Part shown: piece by piece, positions 1-4,852 of the stretch
Numbering within the stretch: the first letter of the stretch is position 1
Layout: each line of letters starts with the position of its first letter
Assembly: GCA_021849435.1 (NCBI GenBank)
Contig: JAJZSX010000172.1
Coordinates: 1 to 5,773, forward strand
DNA from: Actinomycetes bacterium
Lineage (GTDB): Bacteria; Actinomycetota; Acidimicrobiia; Acidimicrobiales; RAAP-2
DNA length: 5,773 nt
Direction of reading: 5' to 3'
Program-made: the position numbers and the translations under genes
The notes under the pieces: model-generated
The model's database searches: none
The model's input: the letters and a program-made list of their open reading frames with translations, nothing else
Told to the model about the DNA's origin: nothing

Positions 1-721
1 TGAGGAAGAGATCGTGTTCGTATGCCCACCCCGCATCGCGCGAGAACCCGCCGACGCGCCGGATCGCGTCCATCCGGATCAGTGCCGGACGGCCGACGAC
101 GTTGTAACTGAGCAGCGTGTGGGGGCCCACTCCCGGGCTCTTCAGGGTGGGGGCGTGCGGGGTCGGGCCGTACTCGTCGGCGAAGACGACGTCGTCATCG
201 TCTCGGGCGTGGGTGCGCAGGACCTCGCGCGCCAGCGTCGCGTCGCCGGTGGGGTCCGCCGAATCGGCGATCATCAGCCAGGTCGTGGTGGCGCGACTCA
301 CCACGTCGTTGAGGGTCGCGATGAACTCGTCGGGGCTCGCGGCGCCCTCGTCGACGCGCACGATGGTGACGTCCGTCGCGGCGATCCCCGCCGCGGAACG
401 TTCGGGTTGGTCGAGCAGGTACGGCCGGTAGTTGATCGGGAAGAACACCTCGTCGGGTGCCTCGACGACCAATTTGGTGGTCGGTTCGGGCTTAGTCGTA
501 CCGCGAACCGCGCGGATCACCTTGAGGAGGGGACGTCCGAAGAAGCGTGCCAGGCGGTAGCGCCGGGTGTCCTCACCGAGCATTCGGCCGATCGTGCGGC
601 GAATGCGGTTGCCCGAGACCATGTGGATGTTGCCGTGGAACTGGGCCCACCGGCGACGTAATTCCTCGTCGGTGATCACCGGTTTTGCCTCGTCTACGTC
701 AAACTGACGGATCTCGAACAT
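1..721 (-). CDS. Glycosyltransferase family 2-like protein, N-terminal part (runs off left edge)
   Basis: Only the first 240 codons are in the window; no stop is reached. The start is ATG at 721, preceded by GAGG (729-732) with 7 nt spacing. Residues about 1-110 are basic and not recognised (RRTIGRML, RFFGRPLLKVIRAVRG). From about 117 the sequence resembles the nucleotide-sugar half of a GT-A fold: TDVTIVRV, then VVFADEYG at 178-185, where D182-E183 occupy the place of the acidic metal/sugar-nucleotide motif. LLSYNVVGRPALIRMDAIRRVGGF (203-226) and the EHDLFL at 235-240 match the family pattern 'LLS-N-(8)-R---VGGF---EDxDLxLR'. The usual N-terminal PVYN-type motif is not visible, so it is a divergent member. 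Such enzymes build cell-surface polysaccharides or lipid-linked sugars; donor and acceptor cannot be told. An acidic run (DDDD, 174-177) precedes the motif. Confidence 0.75.
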   Translation of the reverse strand, partial: MFEIRQFDVDEAKPVITDEELRRRWAQFHGNIHMVSGNRIRRTIGRMLGEDTRRYRLARFFGRPLLKVIRAVRGTTKPEPTTKLVVEAPDEVFFPINYRPYLLDQPERSAAGIAATDVTIVRVDEGAASPDEFIATLNDVVSRATTTWLMIADSADPTGDATLAREVLRTHARDDDDVVFADEYGPTPHAPTLKSPGVGPHTLLSYNVVGRPALIRMDAIRRVGGFSRDAGWAYEHDLFL

Positions 722-740
722 CAGCCATCCTCAGAAGTAC

Positions 741-755
741 TTACGCACCGCGTAA
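741..755. promoter_or_regulatory. Short inverted repeat upstream of the glycosyltransferase
   Basis: TTACGC and GCGTAA form perfect 6-bp arms around ACC. The repeat lies 20 nt before the ATG at 721, just upstream of the ribosome binding site, and abuts an 8-bp palindrome AAGTACTT (735-742). The position suits an operator or a leader hairpin. No convincing -35/-10 pair was found here. Confidence 0.3.
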
Positions 756-784
756 AAATCACCGCCCACGCTATCGGAGTGGGC
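754..784 (-). terminator. Probable Rho-independent terminator of the GNAT gene
   Basis: Read on the minus strand, GCCCAC and GTGGGC form a perfect 6-bp GC-rich stem around a 9-nt loop. Five nucleotides after the stem comes a run of five T (754-758). It lies about 85 nt past the GNAT stop and before the glycosyltransferase, so the two minus-strand genes are probably separate transcription units. The gap between stem and T-run makes it a moderate terminator. Confidence 0.45.
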
Positions 785-869
785 CGGTCCCGCCGTTGCC
801 CGATCGGCGCGGCGTACCACGTGCTCACGACCGCCCACCTGGGACCGCGTTTCCTAGGGATCGCTGGAC

Positions 870-1349
870 TCAGCCGAGGGTCTTGCGCATCTGCAAGGAC
901 GTCACCTCGTAGCCACTGCTCTCGTAGAGTTGTCGGGCGACGTGATTCGCCCCAAAGACGTTGAGCGCGATTGCACGGGCCCCCAGTCGACGGGCCTCGA
1001 GTTCTGCGGCGTCGAGGAGTCGGCGCCCGAAGCCGCGGCCCCGGTATCCCGGCTCGACTTCGATCGCGTAGATCCACGCCCCACCGGTGACTGGATCCGT
1101 CGGCTCGGTGGCGAGCCAAAGGTACCCAACGACCTCGTCCGACGGTGTTCGCGCGATGTACCAGTGCATGCCCGGAGTCGCGATTCCGAGCGGCACGAGT
1201 CGGTGTTGCTGGACGCGTGCGAGTTCCTCGGCGTCCACCGCACTCCAGTTCCCAGCGCGGATCTGCTCGGCGACGTAGTCATCCATCAGAACGGGGAGTC
1301 GCGCCTCGAACTCATCGACGGTCATGGGGTCGAGCCGCACATCCTTCAC
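870..1349 (-). CDS. GNAT family N-acetyltransferase, YycN-like
   Basis: A 159-residue single-domain acetyltransferase that would move an acetyl group from acetyl-CoA to an unknown amine. The N-terminal pattern (MTVDEFEARL at 9-18, AEQIRAGNW at 27-35, later IATPGMHWY) resembles Bacillus YycN-type GNATs. The acetyl-CoA pyrophosphate loop is RGRGFG at 103-108, after the strand IYAIEVEPGY. Motif B is NVFGANHVARQLYESSGY at 130-147; Y142 is in the position of the usual general acid. The reading frame stays open upstream to 1601, but the extension has no family resemblance and overlaps the divergent transporter gene. GTG at 1349 is chosen because a TACAGT -10 box ends exactly 6 nt before it. ATG at 1325 is an alternative but would remove the first strand. 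Substrate is unknown. Confidence 0.85.
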   Translation of the reverse strand: MKDVRLDPMTVDEFEARLPVLMDDYVAEQIRAGNWSAVDAEELARVQQHRLVPLGIATPGMHWYIARTPSDEVVGYLWLATEPTDPVTGGAWIYAIEVEPGYRGRGFGRRLLDAAELEARRLGARAIALNVFGANHVARQLYESSGYEVTSLQMRKTLG

Positions 1350-1355
1350 GCGGCA

Positions 1356-1361
1356 ACTGTA
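1356..1361 (-). promoter_or_regulatory. Putative -10 box giving a leaderless GNAT transcript
   Basis: On the minus strand TACAGT fits the actinobacterial TAnnnT -10 pattern. Six nucleotides (TGCCGC) separate it from GTG at 1349, so transcription would start at or next to the start codon. No Shine-Dalgarno sequence is visible before this codon. No clear -35 hexamer was found. Confidence 0.45.
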
Positions 1362-1406
1362 ACCGCCGTCGTTCGACGATTCTCGGGCCGCCGTGGCCGC
1401 AGTTAA

Positions 1407-1424
1407 CCAAGAATTCATTTTTGG
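1407..1424. promoter_or_regulatory. Imperfect 18-bp palindrome in the divergent intergenic region
   Basis: CCAAGAAT and ATTTTTGG pair at 7 of 8 positions around TC. It is AT-rich compared with its surroundings and lies between the two divergent starts (1349 and 1508), where a shared operator would sit. This is weak evidence and could be chance. Confidence 0.2.
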
Positions 1425-1456
1425 ATCAGCCGCCCGTAACTCTGGGGACATGACAT

Positions 1457-1468
1457 CGTCACGTGACG
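1457..1468. promoter_or_regulatory. Perfect 12-bp palindrome CGTCACGTGACG before the transporter
   Basis: The site is a complete palindrome with a CACGTG centre, about 40 nt upstream of the transporter start. It is a candidate repressor or activator site for the transporter or the divergent GNAT gene. The binding protein is unknown. A GTG inside it (1463) is in frame with the transporter but lacks a ribosome binding site. Confidence 0.35.
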
Positions 1469-1507
1469 GGGCAACACTCGGGACCGGGGCGAATTCGGAA
1501 GGATGCC

Positions 1508-2923
1508 GTGAGCGTTTCAAATTCAGAAGTGAGCGGAGTCGGTCCGGCCGACACCGCGACGACGGAGGCCCGCACCGTTGGCCAGATCCTTGACGACGCA
1601 CCGACGAGTCGATTCCACCACCGCGCCGTCCTGATCTCGGGCATGGGCTTCTTCACCGACGCCTATGACCTTTTCGTGATTGGAACCGTGGCCGCACTCG
1701 TCCAGTCGCAGTGGTCGCTCTCGACCACCGAGACGAGTTGGGTCACCGGGTCGGCGATCCTCGGCGCCTTCCTCGGTGCGATGGTCTTCGGTCGCATCGC
1801 TGACAAGATTGGACGCAAGTCCGTCTACACGGCCGTCGCGGTGATCATGGTGATCGGTGCGATTAGCTCCTCGTTCGCCCCCAACGTCTTGACCTTGGTG
1901 CTCGCACGATTCGTGCTCGGCCTCGGCATCGGTGGGGACTACCCGGTGTCGGCTGTCTTGATGAGTGAGTACGCGAACCGTAACGACCGCGGACGTCTCG
2001 TGGGACTCGTGTTCTCAATGCAGGCGGTCGGCCTTATCGTTGGACCGCTGGTCGGGTTGGCGCTGCTCTCCTCGGGATTCTCAGAGAACTTGACGTGGCG
2101 CCTCCTGCTCGGTCTAGGCGCGATCCCCGCGGCCGCGGTCATCTACCTGCGTGCACGCATGCCCGAGTCGCCACGATTCCAAGCGCACGTCCGCCATCAG
2201 AGTGAGCGCGCGGCCGCCGAACTGCACCAGTTCGCCAACGGCGCTGTGGACGCGACGGTGGTGAAGGCGAACGCGACGACGTTGATGGCTCCCCGTCAGT
2301 TCTTTGCGAATCGGCAGATGTGGCTGTTGATCATCGGTACGGCGGGTAGTTGGTTCCTCTTCGACTACGCCTACTACGGCAATACGTTGTCACTACCGAG
2401 CATCCTGCTTGAAGTGTCACCCACCGCGACGATCAAGGTGAAACTGCTACTCACCTTGGCCATGTTCGTGGTCTTCGCGTTGCCGGGGTACATCCTGGCG
2501 GTGACCAAAATAGACCGAATCGGACACCGAAGACTGCAGTCGATCGGCTTCTCAGTGATGGCCGCCTGCTTCTTACTGCTCGCGGCGGTGCCCCGGTTCA
2601 CGACGATGGTGGTGCCCTTCGTGCTCATCTTCGGGTTCAGTTACCTCTTCACCGAATTCGGACCGAACACGACGACCTTCGTCCTGCCCTCGGAGGTCTT
2701 CCCGGTGGAGATGCGCACGACGGGTCATGGGATTGCTGCGGGTATCGGCAAGTTCGGCGCGTTCGTCGGTGTCTTCATGGTGCCTCGCCTGCAGGCGTCG
2801 ATCGGACTGCGCGGACTACTCGTCGTCGCCGGGATATCGGCAATCCTTGGACTCGCCACCACGGCGATGTTGCCCGAGCCAGCCAAGACCTCGCTCGAGG
2901 ATTCCTCCAATCGATCGGCGTAG
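1508..2923 (+). CDS. MFS transporter, phosphate:H+ symporter (Pho84/PiPT-like) family
   Basis: A 471-residue, 12-helix inner-membrane carrier. GTG at 1508 is the chosen start because GGAAGGA (1497-1503) lies just upstream; the in-frame GTG at 1463 has no such site. Helix 1 carries GFFTDAYDLFVIG (47-59), the hallmark of the PHS family. GRIADKIGRK (95-104) is the MFS loop 2-3 motif, and GIGGDYPVSAVLMSEYA (140-156) is the helix 4 signature. The residues that bind phosphate in fungal PiPT have counterparts: Y145, Q172, W282, D286, Y290 and N387. The proton-relay acids correspond to D51 or D54, D144 and D286, and the late lysine to K415 (28 residues after N387, as in PiPT from memory). The central cytosolic loop (about 217-269) is short. 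Import of inorganic phosphate with protons is the likely role, but bacterial members are little characterised. The next plus-strand gene is 36 bp downstream. Confidence 0.88.
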   Translation: MSVSNSEVSGVGPADTATTEARTVGQILDDAPTSRFHHRAVLISGMGFFTDAYDLFVIGTVAALVQSQWSLSTTETSWVTGSAILGAFLGAMVFGRIADKIGRKSVYTAVAVIMVIGAISSSFAPNVLTLVLARFVLGLGIGGDYPVSAVLMSEYANRNDRGRLVGLVFSMQAVGLIVGPLVGLALLSSGFSENLTWRLLLGLGAIPAAAVIYLRARMPESPRFQAHVRHQSERAAAELHQFANGAVDATVVKANATTLMAPRQFFANRQMWLLIIGTAGSWFLFDYAYYGNTLSLPSILLEVSPTATIKVKLLLTLAMFVVFALPGYILAVTKIDRIGHRRLQSIGFSVMAACFLLLAAVPRFTTMVVPFVLIFGFSYLFTEFGPNTTTFVLPSEVFPVEMRTTGHGIAAGIGKFGAFVGVFMVPRLQASIGLRGLLVVAGISAILGLATTAMLPEPAKTSLEDSSNRSA

Positions 2924-2947
2924 CGTCGTCGCGCGTTGACGCTTCCC

Positions 2948-2953
2948 TACAAT
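2948..2953 (+). promoter_or_regulatory. Putative -10 box giving a leaderless SDR transcript
   Basis: TACAAT is a near-consensus -10 hexamer, followed by 6 nt (GGGCGC) and then ATG at 2960. This spacing places the transcription start on the A of the start codon. There is no Shine-Dalgarno sequence before this ATG. It matches the geometry before the GNAT gene. A TTGACG at 2936 is too close to serve as its -35. Confidence 0.6.
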
Positions 2954-2959
2954 GGGCGC

Positions 2960-3727
2960 ATGGACCTGGGGCTGGACGATCGCGTCATATTGATCACCGG
3001 GGGAACCGACGGACTCGGACTCGCGTTGGCCAAGACCCTCGTGGGCGAGGGTGCTCGGGTCGCCGTGTGCGGCCGTGATCTCGCCCGGCTCGAACGGGCG
3101 CAGGCCACGCTCGGCGACGAAGCCCTGTGCGTAGAGGTCGACGTAACGCGCGCCGGTGACCGCGAGGCCTTCGTCCTAGCCGCGAGGAACCGGTTCGGTC
3201 GGATCGACGGGCTGGTCAATAACGCCGGACGGTCGGCGGCCACACTCGTGGCGACCTCCGACGACGACGAATGGCGCGCGGACTACGAGCTCAAGGTGGT
3301 GTCGGCGCTGCACCTGGCCCGACTCGTCCTCGACGACCTCGCGGTCTCGGGTGGCGCCGTACTCAATGTCCTCGCGATCTCGGCGCGTGCCCCCGGCGCC
3401 GGATCAACGCCCACCGCAGCGTCCCGGGCCGCGGGTCTCGCGCTCACTAAGGCCCTCGCGGGCGAGGTCGGACCACGTGGCGTGCGAGTCCTCGCCATCT
3501 TGATCGGACTGGTGGAGTCCGGGCAGTGGGTCCGTCGAGCCGCTCAGACGGGCGTGCCGGTCGCCTCGATGTACGACGACCTCGCCCACAATGCCCGGAT
3601 TCCGCTCGGTCGCGTGGGCCGGGCCGAGGAGTTCGCGAGCTTGGCCGCCTTCTTACTGTCGCCGCGTGCCAGTTACGTGACCGGTGTCGGCGTGAGTCTC
3701 GACGGCGGTCTGTCACCCGTCATCTGA
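2960..3727 (+). CDS. Short-chain dehydrogenase/reductase-like protein with a non-canonical active site
   Basis: A 255-residue Rossmann-fold protein of classical SDR length. It keeps the cofactor site: TGGTDGLG (13-20), R39 after the second strand, DV (61-62) and NNAG (87-90). The usual catalytic residues are replaced by position: the Asn site is E110 (YELKVVS), the Ser site A139 (NVLAIS), and the YxxxK motif reads TAASR, giving T152 and R156. The C-terminal part is regular (IGLVESGQW at 182-190; ASYVTGVGVSLDGG near the end), so the gene is not decaying. From memory, a subfamily of actinobacterial SDR-like proteins shares the TxxxRAAG and IGL-ESGQW features, which suggests a conserved altered function. 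It may bind NAD(P) without classical hydride transfer. ATG at 2960 is supported by the adjoining -10 box; a TTG at 2936 is in frame but unlikely. It may be partly co-transcribed with the transporter. Confidence 0.85.
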   Translation: MDLGLDDRVILITGGTDGLGLALAKTLVGEGARVAVCGRDLARLERAQATLGDEALCVEVDVTRAGDREAFVLAARNRFGRIDGLVNNAGRSAATLVATSDDDEWRADYELKVVSALHLARLVLDDLAVSGGAVLNVLAISARAPGAGSTPTAASRAAGLALTKALAGEVGPRGVRVLAILIGLVESGQWVRRAAQTGVPVASMYDDLAHNARIPLGRVGRAEEFASLAAFLLSPRASYVTGVGVSLDGGLSPVI

Positions 3728-3750
3728 CGTTCGCTTCGCGTGCCTAGTGC

Positions 3751-3777
3751 TTGGTGCATTGATTCGCGTACTACGGT
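3751..3777 (+). promoter_or_regulatory. Weak candidate promoter for the CopD-like gene
   Basis: TTGGTG (3751-3756) and TACGGT (3772-3777) are 15 bp apart, 90 nt before the ATG at 3867. The spacing is shorter than usual, so this is only a possibility; the gene could instead be read through from the SDR gene, whose stop is 139 bp upstream. Confidence 0.2.
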
Positions 3778-3866
3778 GTCCAGGTGCTTACGCCGACTCA
3801 ACGTCCTCGCGCCAGCGGTATCAACGTTGTGACTCCCGGGCGCGACTGCTCGGTAGGACGGTTGCG

Positions 3867-4316
3867 ATGATGGTGCTCTGGTCGGTGGTGCTCTTCGTGC
3901 ACATCACGGTCGCCGCGTTCTGGGTCGGCGGTCAGCTGATGCTGTCATTCGTCGTGATGCCGGCACTTCGCCGTGATGCGACACCTCAACAGTTACGCGC
4001 GATCGCCCAATCCGCCGGTCGCCGGTTCACCGTCATCACGAACCGCGTGCTGTTCCCGACGCTGTTCGTCACTGGTCCGTTGCTCGCGTGGCACGATGGC
4101 GCGCGGTGGTCCAACCTCACGACGTCAGCGTTTGGGCATCTGTTGGTCGCCAAGGTGGCGCTCGTGGTGGTCGTCGTCGTCATGGCATCGCTTCACGGGT
4201 TCGTGGCCCGCCGTACAACGCGGCGTGGCGTTCGCATCTACGCGATTACGACCGTCATCGCGTCGGTGGGGGTTCTCGCTTTCGCCGCGTTCCTCTCAAT
4301 GGCGCCGACGCCGTAG
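3867..4316 (+). CDS. Small four-helix membrane protein, CopD-like
   Basis: A 149-residue integral membrane protein. ATG at 3867 is chosen over more upstream in-frame codons because AGGA (3855-3858) lies 8 nt before it and hydrophobic sequence begins at once; a second ATG follows directly. Membrane segments are about 4-31, 57-75, 89-112 and 124-145. Helix 1 (LWSVVLFVHI, then AAFWVGGQLMLSFVVMPALRR) and helix 3 (HLLVAKVALVVVVVVMASLHGF) follow the layout of the CopD copper-resistance domain and related small membrane families, with histidines H12, H91 and H110 in or next to helices and a lysine (K96) in helix 3. The histidines could bind copper or heme, but no copper genes are nearby, so the role is open. 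The protein is shorter than full CopD and contains little more than the domain. Confidence 0.65.
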   Translation: MMVLWSVVLFVHITVAAFWVGGQLMLSFVVMPALRRDATPQQLRAIAQSAGRRFTVITNRVLFPTLFVTGPLLAWHDGARWSNLTTSAFGHLLVAKVALVVVVVVMASLHGFVARRTTRRGVRIYAITTVIASVGVLAFAAFLSMAPTP

Positions 4317-4348
4317 TCCGAGGCAAACTGCGCACGCCGGATGCGTTG

Positions 4349-4369
4349 TGGCGGAAGCAGCGACCGCCA
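4349..4369 (+). terminator. GC-rich hairpin without a T-run after the CopD-like gene
   Basis: TGGCGG and CCGCCA form a 6-bp stem around 9 nt, starting 33 nt past the stop at 4316. There is no T-run. It might act as a stabilising or weak termination hairpin, but evidence beyond the pairing is lacking. Confidence 0.2.
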
Positions 4370-4409
4370 GGGCGGAACGAGTGACGCACGGCCGCTGTTC
4401 GCGTGTCGC

Positions 4410-4432
4410 GAACGGTTGGGTGTCCGTTCTTT
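4410..4432 (+). terminator. Possible terminator between convergent genes
   Basis: GAACGG (4410-4415) and CCGTTC (4424-4429) form a 6-bp stem around an 8-nt loop, followed by TTT. It would end plus-strand transcription from the CopD-like gene before the convergent 49-residue gene. It touches the stop codon of that gene. The stem is short and the T-run minimal. Confidence 0.35.
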
Positions 4433-4581
4433 CAGCGTTGTGCGGATACGTGCTCGGCGTCGACGACCTCATACGAGGGGAAGAAGTCGGGGTCTTTCTC
4501 GTAGAGGAAACCGTAGAAGCCGCGCGCGACCTTGCGGAGAACGCCCGACACTGTCCGATGCGTTTCGGTCTTGTGTTCCAT
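4432..4581 (-). CDS. Small 49-residue hypothetical protein
   Basis: I do not recognise the family. The start ATG at 4581 has a strong GGGAG (4589-4593) 7 nt upstream, which distinguishes it from a longer reading to 4638. The protein has a basic N-terminal helix-like half (HRTVSGVLRKVARGFYGF, about 8-25) and an acidic, aromatic C-terminal half (LYEKDPDFFPSYEVVDAEH, about 26-44). It has no cysteine, membrane helix or signal peptide. The mixed, non-repetitive composition and clear ribosome binding site support a real gene. Upstream lie an inverted repeat and a DosR-type box, about 100 nt from the start, and it faces away from the PDZ-protein gene. Expression under low oxygen or nitric oxide is therefore an inference. 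A small regulator or complex subunit is possible but nothing shows it. Confidence 0.65.
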   Translation of the reverse strand: MEHKTETHRTVSGVLRKVARGFYGFLYEKDPDFFPSYEVVDAEHVSAQR

Positions 4582-4636
4582 CGATAGTCTCCCAGTCCTC
4601 GATAGACGCCAACAATGATGCTGAACCACTACCACC

Positions 4637-4666
4637 AATCAGCCCAATCGTACGGTTGGGCTGATT
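4637..4666. repeat. Perfect inverted repeat with 11-bp arms
   Basis: AATCAGCCCAA (4637-4647) and TTGGGCTGATT (4656-4666) are exact inverse complements around TCGTACGG, whose inner CGTACG is itself a palindrome. There is no T-run on either side, so it is not a standard terminator. It lies 56 nt before the 49-residue gene and 18 nt from the DosR-type box. Options are a second operator or a 5'-leader hairpin. CCAATCAG, the start of the left arm with flanking bases, recurs at 4737-4744. Confidence 0.75.
4647..4652 (-). promoter_or_regulatory. Tentative -10 box for the 49-residue gene
   Basis: On the minus strand TACGAT fits TAnnnT. It would place the transcription start near 4640 and the DosR-type box centre near -53. 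There is no good -35, as is common in activator-dependent promoters. It sits inside the loop region of the inverted repeat, so binding there would block it. This is weak evidence. Confidence 0.25.
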
Positions 4667-4683
4667 CGGCGCCTGCTTGTCGT

Positions 4684-4703
4684 ACCGGGACTAAAGTCCC
4701 GAA
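4684..4703. promoter_or_regulatory. DosR/DevR-type operator
   Basis: The site reads ACCGGGACTAAAGTCCCGAA. The established mycobacterial DosR consensus is TTSGGGACTWWAGTCCCSAA, so 18 of 20 positions match and both GGGACT half-sites are perfect. The 16-bp core (4686-4701) is an exact palindrome with an AA centre. DosR-family response regulators activate genes under hypoxia and nitric oxide, and related boxes occur in other actinobacteria. The box is about 103 nt from the 49-residue gene (minus) and about 150 nt from the PDZ-protein gene (plus), so it could serve either or both. Confidence 0.8.
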
Positions 4704-4852
4704 TTCGCAGCGGTGCGCCACGGAACGCGTCGCGACCCAATCAGGCTGACTCGTCGGTAGCGAGCCGCGTTCGTCGCGGATTCGGACGTAGGCTCAGGGT
4801 CAATCTCGGTCGGCGGCAGTTGGACGAGGGTGTACGTGCTGGGAGGTGCGAC

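Noticed and set aside
14..661. A 215-codon open frame on the plus strand
   Set aside because: It is the shadow of the minus-strand glycosyltransferase, which has a ribosome binding site and family motifs; this frame shows none.
1414..1442. TTCATT and TAACTC as a transporter promoter
   Set aside because: Both hexamers match the consensus poorly and the -10 lacks its final T.
1350..1601. N-terminal extension of the GNAT frame to 1601
   Set aside because: The extra 84 residues have no GNAT resemblance, overlap the transporter start and lie upstream of the leaderless -10 box.
2936..2953. TTGACG and TACAAT as a standard sigma-70 promoter pair
   Set aside because: Only 6 bp separate them instead of about 17; just the -10 box is usable.
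3747..3866. Longer N-terminus for the CopD-like protein
   Set aside because: The 40 extra residues are not membrane-like and have no ribosome binding site, whereas ATG 3867 has AGGA at 8 nt.
4765..4779. CCGCG-TTCGT-CGCGG hairpin upstream of the PDZ-protein gene
   Set aside because: A 5-bp GC stem is expected by chance in DNA of this composition, and nothing else supports a function.
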